A stretch of DNA of 64,000 bases from Sphingobacteriales bacterium. Its GTDB lineage: Bacteria; Bacteroidota; Bacteroidia; Chitinophagales; UBA2359. Both the position numbers and the translations under genes were made by a program. Shown in pieces: positions 52,562 to 62,732 of the stretch. How positions within the stretch are numbered: the first letter of the stretch is position 1; each line of letters starts with the position of its first letter. The stretch lies in the NCBI GenBank assembly GCA_016700115.1, contig CP064999.1, positions 4,526,001 through 4,590,000 of the forward strand. Reading direction: 5' to 3'. Below the pieces are notes generated by a model. It saw only the letters and a list, made by a program, of their open reading frames with translations. It made no database searches and was not told the DNA's origin.

Positions 52562-54814
52562 TTAGTTTTGGTTTTCCGGATAAGGCAATTTAAATCGAAT
52601 TCCGGTATAAAACATCCTTCCAACTATTGGTCCCCAAATATTAGTCGCATCAAATTCTTCACCAAAAGGTTGATGATGTGCTAATATGGGATGGTGTTGA
52701 GTAAATCCGGTTAGGTTTTCTCCTCCTAAATAAATTTCAAAATTGCGCAAAATATAAGTAGCCTGAGTGTGAAGGATAAAATAAGATGGGGATTTTTCGG
52801 GCTTAAGATTTTGAGTGCCATTGTCTAATAGAGTATTAAACAAATAACGCGGGCCATGCCATTGTGTGGTAAAATCAAATCTCCAATGACTATTCAGCGT
52901 TTCGTAAGCAATATTGAACAATGCTTTATGCTGCGCCTGTAAAGGAACTTGCAACAGTTGTCCACCAAAAGTTGAACGGGCATCGTCAAATTTATAAGCC
53001 ATTTTAACATCCACTTTTTTAAGTACCTCATGACTCATTTCAATCTGAAAACTATTGGCAAAAGATTTTCCATTCAGATTGTAAATCTGCAACAGATTAC
53101 TGGTACTATAAGCGTCTGCAATAACCTGATTGGTAAAATCGGTACGATAAGCATCAAAGGTTACAAAACCATCTCTGTCAAAGAGGGTAAAGTTTTGAGT
53201 GTAGTTTAATCCGTAATTCCAAGCCACTTCAGGGTTTAATGCTTCCTGTATGACAAGTTCTCTAGACGAAGCAAAAATACTCATATTTTGTGCAAATATA
53301 TTGGCAACTCTCATTCCCCTTCCTACCGAAGCGCGTATCGTTCCTTGTTCAAACAGGTCGTATCGCCAATGTATGCGCGGGTTTAACATAAATCCATAAA
53401 GGTTATGGTAATCGGCACGCAATCCACTGACTAAACTCATTTTATCGGCTAAATTATAGGAATATTCCGTAAAAATTCCGGGTACATTCTCTGTACGCTG
53501 ATATTGAACCTGATTAAAAGTTTCGTCATAATCATCGTGCATAAAACTAAAACCTGAAGTAATCTGATGATCTGTACTTCCAATTATAGTTTGATATAGC
53601 AGGTTGATGTAGAGATTTTTTTGAATCCCTTCATATTCCTTTAAACCGAAAAAAGCGTTTTGCTGATGATAAATTCCTGAAACCATTGTGCCAATACTGC
53701 TATTGGGTTCCGGTAAAAAGAAACCTGTTTTGGCAAATGCTTCTATCCGTTTAGTATTTATTCCTATTCCATAACCATTATCAATAGTCCTTGGAATGTC
53801 CGGATTATAGGCAAGTTGCCCTCCAATTTTGTTTTCTGACAAGAGTTTTACGCCAAACATGGACTCTAACTTCTCACCATGATATTTCCACCTCTGAATA
53901 CAGCTAAACTGCTTATATTTTGGCATATCTAAAAAATGGTCGTCATTGTGGTCAACTTTGTTATTTAGTCCTGAAACATGCAACAAAGCCATAGTACTCC
54001 ATTGATCTGTAAACCGATGTGCGAGATTTAAATTGCCTTCTAACCTTCCCATGTGATTGGCATAGAAATTCAGATAAAGCCGGTCTGCTTTTTCAGGCTT
54101 CATATATTCCACATTGATTTGTCCGGTTATAGGCTCATATCCATTTGTTACCGATCCGCTTCCCTTTGTAATTGCAATTGCATCCATCCATGGTCCGGGA
54201 ATATAGTTCAATCCATACGTGGATGCTAAACCTCTTAAAGTTGGGATGCCCTCCGTCAGCATTTGCACATAAGCACCGTCCAATCCCAGCATCCTCACAT
54301 TTTTAGCCCCGCTGACAGCATCTGCCTCACCAATTTCGACAGAAGTATTGGTTTGAAAACTTTCTGACAAATTACAGCAGGCTGCTTTTCGAAGTTCCTT
54401 AACCGTTACCATCTCTGTCTTGATGGTTTTAAGGTTTGAAATAAAGGTGGATCCTTGTTTTTCGGTAATGCTGACCTGATCTAATAATAATCCAACAGTC
54501 AGGGCAAATAAAACATGGTTTTGATTTTCGGCTAAACGAATAGTATCGTTTAAATAGCCAACGAAACTGGCTACCAAAACAGAATAGTTGTTTTCACGAG
54601 TTAACTCAAAATTGCCATTTTCATCAGTTGTAGTTCCGATTTCAGTATCCGACCAATATATATTGGCTCCTATGATGGCATCTTGATTTGGTGCTACTAC
54701 TTTACCGGTAATCCGGTTTTGAGAATTTCCTATTTGATAAACAAGCAGTAAGGCTAAAAAAAGAGTAATTTTTAAACCTGCCTCTCTTGCAAAGTTGATT
54801 TGATAGTTTTGCAT
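52562..54814 (-). CDS. TonB-dependent receptor
   Basis: 750 residues. Order: signal peptide; carboxypeptidase-regulatory-like (CarboxypepD_reg) domain (ITGKVVAPNQDAIIGANIYW); plug domain with AACCNLSESFQTN, ADAVSGAKNVRMLGLDGAYV and GYEPITGQINVEYM; then a 22-strand barrel ending GRMFYTGIRFKLPYP. A pair of cysteines in AACC of the plug is notable and fits receptors for copper or other metals. The next genes are an HMA protein and a HYC_CC_PP protein. Substrate inferred, not proved. Confidence 0.9.
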   Translation of the reverse strand: MQNYQINFAREAGLKITLFLALLLVYQIGNSQNRITGKVVAPNQDAIIGANIYWSDTEIGTTTDENGNFELTRENNYSVLVASFVGYLNDTIRLAENQNHVLFALTVGLLLDQVSITEKQGSTFISNLKTIKTEMVTVKELRKAACCNLSESFQTNTSVEIGEADAVSGAKNVRMLGLDGAYVQMLTEGIPTLRGLASTYGLNYIPGPWMDAIAITKGSGSVTNGYEPITGQINVEYMKPEKADRLYLNFYANHMGRLEGNLNLAHRFTDQWSTMALLHVSGLNNKVDHNDDHFLDMPKYKQFSCIQRWKYHGEKLESMFGVKLLSENKIGGQLAYNPDIPRTIDNGYGIGINTKRIEAFAKTGFFLPEPNSSIGTMVSGIYHQQNAFFGLKEYEGIQKNLYINLLYQTIIGSTDHQITSGFSFMHDDYDETFNQVQYQRTENVPGIFTEYSYNLADKMSLVSGLRADYHNLYGFMLNPRIHWRYDLFEQGTIRASVGRGMRVANIFAQNMSIFASSRELVIQEALNPEVAWNYGLNYTQNFTLFDRDGFVTFDAYRTDFTNQVIADAYSTSNLLQIYNLNGKSFANSFQIEMSHEVLKKVDVKMAYKFDDARSTFGGQLLQVPLQAQHKALFNIAYETLNSHWRFDFTTQWHGPRYLFNTLLDNGTQNLKPEKSPSYFILHTQATYILRNFEIYLGGENLTGFTQHHPILAHHQPFGEEFDATNIWGPIVGRMFYTGIRFKLPYPENQN

Positions 54815-54940
54815 GATAATTTATTAATCAGGTAATATTGAAGACTTTACAGTCAGATCCAAACAATATTTTCAATGTAAAAATATTATATAATACAACT
54901 TGTTGAAAAACAAATTGTAGTACATCTGAAAATATATAAC

Positions 54941-55423
54941 CTAACAAATAAAAACCTGCAAGAAACTGCAATAATGCTGTTCAGTTGCAGGAAGAGGGGG
55001 CTTTAATGCAAATTTAGGAAGAATGCTATTGGCAGAATAAAAATCTAAAGAAGATTTAATAAACCCTAATAAAGGGGCTATGTGGAAATAAAATTGTTGT
55101 GCCAATTTTAATGAAACGGTTGGCGGAACCAAATCAGTAGTTAATACCACATATTCCGAATCATAACTACAACACGACTTCTTTTCTTTTGTGTGTTTCG
55201 TTCCATCATTTGAAAAATCAGAAAAACATGCCCCATTTTTAGAAGCAGCACAACAGGAATGAGGTGCAACAGGAATGGATTCGCATTTTTCGATTGGAAA
55301 CAAAGAAACTTCATACATATCTTTGCTGAGGCAAACATGCTGATTTACTGATATTCCCACAGAGGTTATCAATATTAGTATTGCCAACAACACAATAGCT
55401 ATGTCCTGTAATTTCTTTGCCAT
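54941..55423 (-). CDS. HYC_CC_PP family protein
   Basis: 160 residues from the ATG at 55423 (MAKKLQDIAIVLL), chosen because it gives a clean signal peptide; an earlier in-frame start adds an unlikely leader. The family's name-giving motifs are present: NQHVCLSK (HYC-like), PHSCCAAS and KSCCSYD, and DLVPPTVSLK (PP). Such proteins occur in Bacteroidota beside TonB receptors and HMA proteins and are thought to take part in metal handling; mechanism unknown. Confidence 0.82.
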   Translation of the reverse strand: MAKKLQDIAIVLLAILILITSVGISVNQHVCLSKDMYEVSLFPIEKCESIPVAPHSCCAASKNGACFSDFSNDGTKHTKEKKSCCSYDSEYVVLTTDLVPPTVSLKLAQQFYFHIAPLLGFIKSSLDFYSANSILPKFALKPPLPATEQHYCSFLQVFIC

Positions 55424-55713
55424 CGTTTTAAAATACAAAGTTAATGATGAATAAGTTCTATCAAAAAAATTCACGAAAGTTTTACTCAAATAATCAGAAA
55501 CATTCAATTTAGATGATTGCAGACTGCTAAAGTTGTTTATATTGTTTAAGACAAATCCATACAGACTGATTTCAAATTTTAAAATTATTTTTGTCCTTAA
55601 CTCAGCAATACTGGCCTATTCTTTTTAAAAAGTTTGTAGCTTCTGACAACAACCCACTTCCAAACATCATCCATACTTTTAGTACTTTTCAGCAGATTTT
55701 AGTTGATTAGATT

Positions 55714-56907
55714 ATGCAGATAAAAAATGCGACTATTGCTTTTGATGCCAAACGAATGTTTTTCAATTCAACAGGATTAGGTAACTACAGCCGGACATTG
55801 GTGAGTAATTTATCTGAGCTATACCCGGCTAACCGGTATTTATTATATACCCCTCATTTTAGTTTTAGCCTCGAAGATTTAACTCAGGCAAGAGATGATG
55901 CTTTTAAGCCGCGGATAAATACAGCTATCCGAAGTCCAAAAGGAATTTGGAAAATAAAAATTGGAGGGAATATATGGCGCAGCATGTTTTTAGGAAATGC
56001 AATAAACAAAGACAAACCTGATATTTACCATGGTTTAAGCAACGAATTGCCATTAAACATCCAAAAAGTTAAATCCCGGAAAATTGTAACCATACACGAT
56101 TTGATTTTTTTGAGATATCCATCCTATTACCCAACATTTGACCGGTGGATGTATTTGAGAAAATGGAAACATAGTTGCAATCAGGCTGATGTCATTATTG
56201 CCATAAGCAAGCAAACCAAAGAAGATTTAGTTGAATTTCTTGGAGTATCTCCAGACAAAATTCAAGTGGTCTATCAAGCTGTTGACAGCAGATATTACAA
56301 CGACTATAACGATCGTCTTTTCTTAAATCACGGTTTATTCGTTCCCTTAGATTATAAATTACCCCCTCAAATTCCGAAAGAATATATTTTATATGTCGGT
56401 TCAATTACCGAGCGCAAAAATCTGCTGTCATTGGTAAAAGCGATAGAGCTTTTAAAATCACGATTACAAGTTCCCTTAGTTGTTATCGGGAAAGGAAAAG
56501 ATTATGAGTACAAGGTTTGGCAATATATACAAGAACATCATCTTGCAAATCAGATAATTTTTATACCTTATTTACCTGTCAGCGAATTAAAAGCAATCTA
56601 TCGTTGTGCCCGTTTAATGGTCTATCCTTCTGAATTTGAAGGTTTTGGGCTTCCTATTGTAGAAAGTCTGTTTAGCAGAACTCCAGTAATTACCTCAAAA
56701 GGCTCTTGTTTTTCGGAGGCCGGTGGTCCGGGTACGATTTACGTAAATCCTTTGGATGTTGAAGAAATGGCAAATGCCATAGAGAAAGTTCTCACAGATG
56801 GAGCACAACAGATGGAAATGATTATGCAGGGATGGGAATTTGCACAACAATTTAAGGCTGAACCTACCTCATTAGCAACGATAAAAGTATATGGACTATT
56901 TGACTAA
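55714..56907 (+). CDS. glycosyltransferase, GT4 family
   Basis: 397 residues, a two-Rossmann-fold GT-B enzyme. FDAKRMFFNSTGLGNYSR at the N-terminus, KIVTIHDLIFLRYPSYY, then YVGSITERKNLLSLVKAIEL and VYPSEFEGFGLPIVESLF, the E-x7-E donor-binding motif of GT4. It probably transfers a sugar from an NDP-sugar onto a lipid or polysaccharide acceptor. No other polysaccharide genes are near, so the pathway is unknown. A strong terminator follows. Confidence 0.88.
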   Translation: MQIKNATIAFDAKRMFFNSTGLGNYSRTLVSNLSELYPANRYLLYTPHFSFSLEDLTQARDDAFKPRINTAIRSPKGIWKIKIGGNIWRSMFLGNAINKDKPDIYHGLSNELPLNIQKVKSRKIVTIHDLIFLRYPSYYPTFDRWMYLRKWKHSCNQADVIIAISKQTKEDLVEFLGVSPDKIQVVYQAVDSRYYNDYNDRLFLNHGLFVPLDYKLPPQIPKEYILYVGSITERKNLLSLVKAIELLKSRLQVPLVVIGKGKDYEYKVWQYIQEHHLANQIIFIPYLPVSELKAIYRCARLMVYPSEFEGFGLPIVESLFSRTPVITSKGSCFSEAGGPGTIYVNPLDVEEMANAIEKVLTDGAQQMEMIMQGWEFAQQFKAEPTSLATIKVYGLFD

Positions 56908-56911
56908 TGCA

Positions 56912-56950
56912 AAAAGCCTCCTCTGATACAAACAATCAGAAGAGGCTTTT
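56912..56950. terminator. rho-independent terminator
   Basis: AAAAGCCTCCTCTGAT pairs with ATCAGAAGAGGCTTTT around a 7-nt loop. It ends the glycosyltransferase transcript and can act on the facing minus-strand gene too. Confidence 0.85.
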
Positions 56951-56971
56951 ATAGCTTAAAACAGAATAAAA

Positions 56972-59812
56972 TTATTTAACAATAAATTTTGTAGCTGTTT
57001 TGTCGCTTCCATTTTCAAAAATGGCGATATATACACCGGCTGAATAGTCAGAAGCATTTACATCTATTGTTTGGCTTCCTGCAGTTCCGTTAACAATCTG
57101 ACGACAAACCAATTGTCCATTGGTATTGAAAACAGAAACTGTTGCCTGTTCTGTTGGTTTGTTAATTGTCAGTTTAAAGATTCCTTGGTTAACCAATGGG
57201 TTGGGGATAACCTGAATTGCCAAATCTTTTCCGGTTGGGGTTTCAATTCCAACAGGACTACCATAATCAGGAAGTTCAGTATCACAGGTTGGGAAAGTAA
57301 AAGTAGTGCTTCGGTATAAACCTTTTCCATGTGTACCTACATATAAAACATAACATCCTACCTGATCACTGGATTTAATAGGTTCCTGTCGAATTCTGAA
57401 TGCCGGAACCCTTCCAATGCCGTCATTTTGTTCTGACCAGATATAATCAAAGGTTGTTGCTCCTGTTTGTATGATTTCACACATCCATACGCCCATTTCA
57501 GTTGCTGCAAAAATGCGATTGGGGTCTCCGATATCTATCACCAAATCATAAACAGGCATAGGAGGTAATGCATTATCGCCTGTTCCCTGCATTGAAAAGA
57601 AAACAGGAGTGGTATTAGTTGCGTTTAGAGTTCGGAAAACATAAACCTCACGACCATAATTTCCCATAGTAACTGTCAAAGATGTAGGATTGTATGGGTC
57701 CGGTGTTACTGATGTAACATATCGGGCATTATCCAAACCGGCTGTTACTGTTGCTGCGGAAATTTCCTTTTTTAAAACTTGGGCTAAGGTCGCTAATTGT
57801 GGTTCGGCAACTGATTCATCCACGATGAAGTTTCTCAAAATCAAAACCCGTCCATCTGCCGATCCGGCTACTACCATTACTCTGCCTGCCACATCTCTTG
57901 AAACATTGACACAAGTAACTGTTCGACCACTTCCGGATCCTCCGAAACTACCAATATTGCGCCATTCTGGAACTGTACTTACATTCAGTCCTTCCAAAGT
58001 TACAAAGACTTGACCAATACCGTTACCAGTTACAAAAACAGATAAATTGGCATTCACGTCTTCCCATAATAAGGTGGGCGTAATAAACTCAGGACTTCCG
58101 TCCACCGAGCCATCTCCGGCACAATTTCCTTCAGTATTGAGAGGCTGACAGTCAATATTTTGATCTAAAAATCCGCCGGCAAAAGATTGTCCACCATTGG
58201 ACGAACGATATAAAGCCCCCTGAACATAAGCGCCAAATACTACATTTGGGTTAATTTTTGAAATATCTACATAACCCCCGTCACCACCGATAACTTCGGT
58301 ACCGGCTAAATAGGAATCGCCACTCAGAGTTACAAACTGAGTGCCGTTGTCCTGGGTTCCGCCTAAAACTCTTCCATCATCACTAGCTCCAATTGAATAA
58401 AATTGAGTTACATTGTAATTGCGGTTCAGAGTTGTAAACGTAGGTGCTAAATTGCCCGCATTTATAGAACGGGCGATGCCACCATCATTGCCGATATACA
58501 ATATATTTGGATTTGTGGGATGAAAAACTAAAGTATGTTTATCTGCGTGAACATAATACGGATAGGAAGGTGTTTCAGGAAACCAATTGGCAACTTGTTG
58601 CCAGTTGTCATTCACAGACCATGACCACATATCCACTCCACCTACAAAAATTCTTTCTTTGTTAGCAGGATCAACCGCAATACATAAATCATACCATCCC
58701 TGACATTGCGTTGCATTTCCTAAAGGCTCAAAAAATTCACTTCCTCCTGCGCCTATTTCAATCCAGGTTTCGCCGCCATCTGAAGATTGTAATACTTGAC
58801 GGAGACATCCAAAGTTTGGTGAGCCATTGGTTGTAATAGCATAAACATAATTGGGGTCAGTTGGTGAAACTGCTAATTTTTTGTTGTTTCCATAAGACGG
58901 GAAATTACCAAGAGCAGGACCACTTTTTTGAACAAAGTTTTCACCATCTGTAGATTTAAAATATTGTGAACCTACGAGGGCATGTATAGTTCCGTTAGAT
59001 GCAGCGATAACACTCCATGCGCTACCACTTAAATCGGGGATTCCATTTGGAGAAATCCAGGTTTCACCTCCGTCTTTGCTCATATACATAGAAACATCTG
59101 TTGCTGCATATATCCAATCGGCATTTGTAGGATGAGTGGCTAAAGCAACAATATAAGCCCATCGGTGAGTACCGCTGTTTGTTGTTGGTATGGCACTTTC
59201 CAAAAGGTTGTAAGTTGTACCACCATCCGTTGATTTGTAAATACCGCAACCTGCAAAACCACTATCTCCATTTCCCGGAGTTACGCCACCCCAGATTTTT
59301 TCACCGGTTCCGACATATATATGGCCGTTTGCAGAACGAGCAATACAAGATATTGTAAGGCAAGGCAATTCGAGATTTTGAGGATGCTCGGACCAATTTA
59401 ATCCACCGTCATCAGAGGTCCAAATACCGCCGGAAACTGCTCCTGCAATCATTTTATGTGGATTTGTAGGATCAATTAATATAGCGCGTGTCCGTCCTCC
59501 TACATCATTGGGTCCCATAAAGTTCCACTGAATTAAAGAGGCATCTTTAAGCGCTTTTTGATGGTCTGCTTGTTTTCTTGCTCGCAAAACATCATTCAAT
59601 GAAACTTCCCCAGTTTCCGGATTAACCCGCATTTTATACCAAAAATCTAAAGCTCTGGCAATCCCGCGTTTTTTAATTTTCTTTTCACCGGCTTCCGTTT
59701 GAGAAGTAGAATTGGCAGATTGTTCGTTTAAATTTATTGTGTTATTCTTATATGCAAAAACGAACAAAACAAAAACTGTCAATAAAGCAAAAATTGGTAA
59801 TTTCTTTTTCAT
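56972..59812 (-). CDS. T9SS-exported BNR/sortilin-type beta-propeller protein
   Basis: 946 residues. An N-terminal hydrophobic signal (LPIFALLTVFVLFVFAY) is followed by many Asp-box/BNR-type repeats (SDDGGLNWSEHPQN, STDGGTTYNLLES, SKDGGETWISPNG, SSDGGETWIEIG, SSNGGQSFAGGF). These build one or two VPS10/sortilin-like beta-propellers. The C-terminus (IPNPLVNQGIFKLTI, SVFNTNGQLV, YSAGVYIAIFENG, TKFIVK) is a textbook T9SS type A sorting domain. It is exported to the cell surface or medium; ligand unknown. Confidence 0.93.
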   Translation of the reverse strand: MKKKLPIFALLTVFVLFVFAYKNNTINLNEQSANSTSQTEAGEKKIKKRGIARALDFWYKMRVNPETGEVSLNDVLRARKQADHQKALKDASLIQWNFMGPNDVGGRTRAILIDPTNPHKMIAGAVSGGIWTSDDGGLNWSEHPQNLELPCLTISCIARSANGHIYVGTGEKIWGGVTPGNGDSGFAGCGIYKSTDGGTTYNLLESAIPTTNSGTHRWAYIVALATHPTNADWIYAATDVSMYMSKDGGETWISPNGIPDLSGSAWSVIAASNGTIHALVGSQYFKSTDGENFVQKSGPALGNFPSYGNNKKLAVSPTDPNYVYAITTNGSPNFGCLRQVLQSSDGGETWIEIGAGGSEFFEPLGNATQCQGWYDLCIAVDPANKERIFVGGVDMWSWSVNDNWQQVANWFPETPSYPYYVHADKHTLVFHPTNPNILYIGNDGGIARSINAGNLAPTFTTLNRNYNVTQFYSIGASDDGRVLGGTQDNGTQFVTLSGDSYLAGTEVIGGDGGYVDISKINPNVVFGAYVQGALYRSSNGGQSFAGGFLDQNIDCQPLNTEGNCAGDGSVDGSPEFITPTLLWEDVNANLSVFVTGNGIGQVFVTLEGLNVSTVPEWRNIGSFGGSGSGRTVTCVNVSRDVAGRVMVVAGSADGRVLILRNFIVDESVAEPQLATLAQVLKKEISAATVTAGLDNARYVTSVTPDPYNPTSLTVTMGNYGREVYVFRTLNATNTTPVFFSMQGTGDNALPPMPVYDLVIDIGDPNRIFAATEMGVWMCEIIQTGATTFDYIWSEQNDGIGRVPAFRIRQEPIKSSDQVGCYVLYVGTHGKGLYRSTTFTFPTCDTELPDYGSPVGIETPTGKDLAIQVIPNPLVNQGIFKLTINKPTEQATVSVFNTNGQLVCRQIVNGTAGSQTIDVNASDYSAGVYIAIFENGSDKTATKFIVK

Positions 59813-59995
59813 AATACTCGCTTATAACTGGATGAAACTTAAATTTTTTGCAAAATAATGGAATTACTTGGCTTTAGCAATAAATAAGTCCTTACATAGG
59901 ACGATTTTTTGTTTTACTCACAACTGCTTCTGTCTCGTGTTTAGTTATATATCTTTCAGGCATTATTCTGAATGAATTATATTAGTCTTTCTAAA

Positions 59996-60877
59996 TCAGA
60001 ATAAATGCCTTTCTGCATGATACGAACTTCTGACCAAAGGCGCACTTTCAACATATTTGAATCCTTTGGCCAACCCAATTTCCTGATATTTCCTAAACGT
60101 ATCAGGATGAACAAAGGTTGCCACATCCAAATGATGTTTTGTTGGTTGCAAATATTGGCCTATTGTTAGAACTTCACAATCGTTTGTCAATAGGTCATCC
60201 ATGAGTTGGTAAACTTCTTCGTCCGTTTCACCCAAACCCACCATAAAACCCGATTTTGTTCTCAGTCCTTCTGCTTTGGTCCGTTTTATTTGTTCCAGAC
60301 TTCTTTCATATTTTGCTTGTGGTCTGACATATTTATATAACCTGCTGACAGTTTCCATGTTGTGAGAAACAACCTCCGGGCGTTCGGCTAAAACCGTGTA
60401 TAAATTTTCCCATTTAGCTTTAAAATCCGGGATTAATGTTTCCAAGGTAGTTTGTGGGCTGTAAAACCTAACTTGCCTGATTGTTTCTGCCCATACAAAG
60501 GAGCCGCCATCTTTTAACTCATCTCGGTTTACAGAAGTAATCACGCAATGTTTTACCCCCATCAACTTCACCGCTTCAGCAACTCTTTTGGGTTCGTCTA
60601 AATCCAACTCTGTTGGACGACCGGTTGCTACTGCACAAAAAGAACAGGAACGAGTACATACATTTCCTAAAATCATAAAAGTAGCGGTTCCGGCACCCCA
60701 ACACTCTCCCATATTTGGACAACTCCCGCTTTCACAAATTGTATGTAATTTATACTCATCAACAATATTCCGGACGCTTTTATAAGTTTGACCTACCGGC
60801 AATTTTACCCTTAACCAATCGGGTTTTTTTTTGCGCGGTTCAACCGCAGGATGTGAAATAACTGTTAATTCTATCAT
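59996..60877 (-). CDS. lipA: lipoyl synthase
   Basis: 293 residues, a radical-SAM enzyme inserting two sulfur atoms into octanoyl-carrier proteins to make lipoate. The auxiliary cluster Cys residues are C48, C53 and C59 (CESGSCPNMGECWG), and the radical-SAM triad is C74, C78 and C81 (CTRSCSFC). The C-terminal RSSYHAE supplies the serine ligand. Monocistronic; no lipB is adjacent. Confidence 0.97.
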   Translation of the reverse strand: MIELTVISHPAVEPRKKKPDWLRVKLPVGQTYKSVRNIVDEYKLHTICESGSCPNMGECWGAGTATFMILGNVCTRSCSFCAVATGRPTELDLDEPKRVAEAVKLMGVKHCVITSVNRDELKDGGSFVWAETIRQVRFYSPQTTLETLIPDFKAKWENLYTVLAERPEVVSHNMETVSRLYKYVRPQAKYERSLEQIKRTKAEGLRTKSGFMVGLGETDEEVYQLMDDLLTNDCEVLTIGQYLQPTKHHLDVATFVHPDTFRKYQEIGLAKGFKYVESAPLVRSSYHAERHLF

Positions 60878-61025
60878 TTGTTACTAAAAATTACACTAAA
60901 TTACAACTTTATCTCAACTTCTCGGAATGGTGAAGTATTTTTTTTGTGAAAAAAGAAAATGTACTATATCTGTCTGTTTGCTTAAAGCCTTAACAATCCC
61001 CATTTATTACAAATGTATCTGATTC

Positions 61026-61065
61026 AAAAAAACGGATTAGCTAAATAGATGCTAACCCGTTTTTT
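61026..61065. terminator. bidirectional terminator
   Basis: AAAAAACGGATTAGC and GCTAACCCGTTTTTT form a long stem with one mismatch around a short AT-rich loop. It lies between lipA and the redoxin gene, ending the latter on the minus strand. Confidence 0.75.
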
Positions 61066-61115
61066 GAACTAAATATCACAATAGTAAATGAAAATAAGCC
61101 ATTTCTTTGGCTTAA

Positions 61116-61784
61116 CTATATTTTACTTATTCTTTTAATGCTACAACCTACAGATTTGGTAATATTGGGATCTATAGTTTGTCCTCCTACCATGTTAAGG
61201 GCTGCATTTTTAATGTAAAACTGCTGTACATTTTCTGGTTCTTTCATGTTGTCATCAATACAGCCTTTGTAAGTCAAGGATAAGTTTTGATCAAAAAGAA
61301 ATAGTTCAGGTGTTCGTGTTGCTCCGAAAGCATCTGCCAAATCATGGTTTTTATCCATAGCATAAGTAAATTGATAATCGTTATCAATGGCATGTTGACG
61401 CATCGCTTCGTAAGAATCTACACCTTCTCTTTGAGCTTCATTGGGATTGACTACCAACAATCCAATATTATTGGCTTTACAAAATTCAGCAATTAACGGG
61501 TAACGGTCTTCCCAAGCAACTACATAAGGACAAGTATTGCAGGAAAAAATAACTAAAAGTCCATTTTCTAATTTTGAGCTTTTGATTGACACGTCGGCTC
61601 CCGACACATCAGTCATGTTATGTTCTTGCAATGGAGCCTGATCGCCTATTTGTAATGATGTAATAGTAGCAGCAACAGGCGGCTTGGGTTGTTCTATTAC
61701 ATCAGTGGCATTTTGAGCATTTCCCATACAAGATGTGAGTAAAACAAACAAGAAACTGAACACTGGAACAAATAAAAATCTCAT
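61116..61784 (-). CDS. thioredoxin-fold lipoprotein (redoxin)
   Basis: 222 residues with a lipoprotein signal ending LLTSC. The thioredoxin-like domain has VIFSCNTCPYVVAWEDRY with a CxxC active site (CNTC), and TRTPELFLFDQN with the cis-Pro loop. It ends TKSVGCSIKRI, the same GCSIK tail as in the cytoplasmic relative at 29942-30511. Probably an envelope thiol-disulfide protein; partner unknown. Confidence 0.85.
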   Translation of the reverse strand: MRFLFVPVFSFLFVLLTSCMGNAQNATDVIEQPKPPVAATITSLQIGDQAPLQEHNMTDVSGADVSIKSSKLENGLLVIFSCNTCPYVVAWEDRYPLIAEFCKANNIGLLVVNPNEAQREGVDSYEAMRQHAIDNDYQFTYAMDKNHDLADAFGATRTPELFLFDQNLSLTYKGCIDDNMKEPENVQQFYIKNAALNMVGGQTIDPNITKSVGCSIKRISKI

Positions 61785-61964
61785 AGTTAAAGGATTGAAA
61801 GATGTAAAAATTTTTGTGCAATTGATTTAAAAACAGTTTCAGGTAAAAATGGTTTACAGTTCTTGTTTTTTAACCTTTTATAACTTGTGATGCTGTAATC
61901 ATCAAAACAGATTTTTTAGTTTTGTCTGAATTTCTGTTTATCTACATTTTAATAATTCAAAAAC

Positions 61965-62693
61965 ATGAAAATAGCACTGTTAGGTTATGGAAAAATGGGA
62001 AAAGCTATTGATGAAATTATCGAGAAAGAGTTTGCCGGCCAACACGAAATCGGAATGAGGATTACACAATCTAACAGAAAAACTCCGGATTATTACAATA
62101 ACCTGAAAAAAATGGATGTTGCTATTGATTTTAGTGTACCCTCAGCAGCAACTGAAAACATTTTAAGTTGTTTTGAAGCAGGCATACCGGTCATCATTGG
62201 AACTACCGGCTGGTTAGATAAATTGGAAGCGGTAAAAAAACAGTGCGAAGTTTATAAGGGAACTTTGGTTTATGCTTCAAATTTTAGTGTGGGTGTCAAC
62301 ATTTTTTTTGAAGTCAACCGTATTCTTGCAAAACTGATGTCCAATCATATCCAATACAGGCCAGGAATTGAAGAAACCCATCATATTCACAAAATAGATT
62401 CGCCAAGCGGTACGGCAATAACGTTGGCTGAAGCCATATTAGAAGCAATTCCAAGTTTTAAAAAATGGATTAATCATGATACAGAAAAACCGGAAGAATT
62501 GCCTGTTGTTTCATACCGGAAAGATGAGGTAAAAGGGACTCATCTTGTTGCATATCATTCTGAAGTAGATAGTATTGAATTAAAACATACTGCCCACAGT
62601 CGTTATGGTTTTGCCATTGGAGCAATAAAGGCTGCTGAATGGTCTATGGGTAAAAAAGGAGTTTTTACTATGCGGGATGTTTTGGATTTATGA
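61965..62693 (+). CDS. dapB: 4-hydroxy-tetrahydrodipicolinate reductase
   Basis: 242 residues, an enzyme of lysine and diaminopimelate synthesis. NAD(P)-binding LLGYGKMGKAIDEI, the substrate site GTTGWLDKL and ASNFSVGVNIFF, and the catalytic THHIHKIDSPSGTA are all present. The short length matches the Bacteroidota form of DapB. It is divergent from the redoxin gene and stands alone, without other dap genes. Confidence 0.95.
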   Translation: MKIALLGYGKMGKAIDEIIEKEFAGQHEIGMRITQSNRKTPDYYNNLKKMDVAIDFSVPSAATENILSCFEAGIPVIIGTTGWLDKLEAVKKQCEVYKGTLVYASNFSVGVNIFFEVNRILAKLMSNHIQYRPGIEETHHIHKIDSPSGTAITLAEAILEAIPSFKKWINHDTEKPEELPVVSYRKDEVKGTHLVAYHSEVDSIELKHTAHSRYGFAIGAIKAAEWSMGKKGVFTMRDVLDL

Positions 62694-62732
62694 GATTGAC
62701 AATGCCTGCATTGATTAGAAAGCTAAAAGAAT

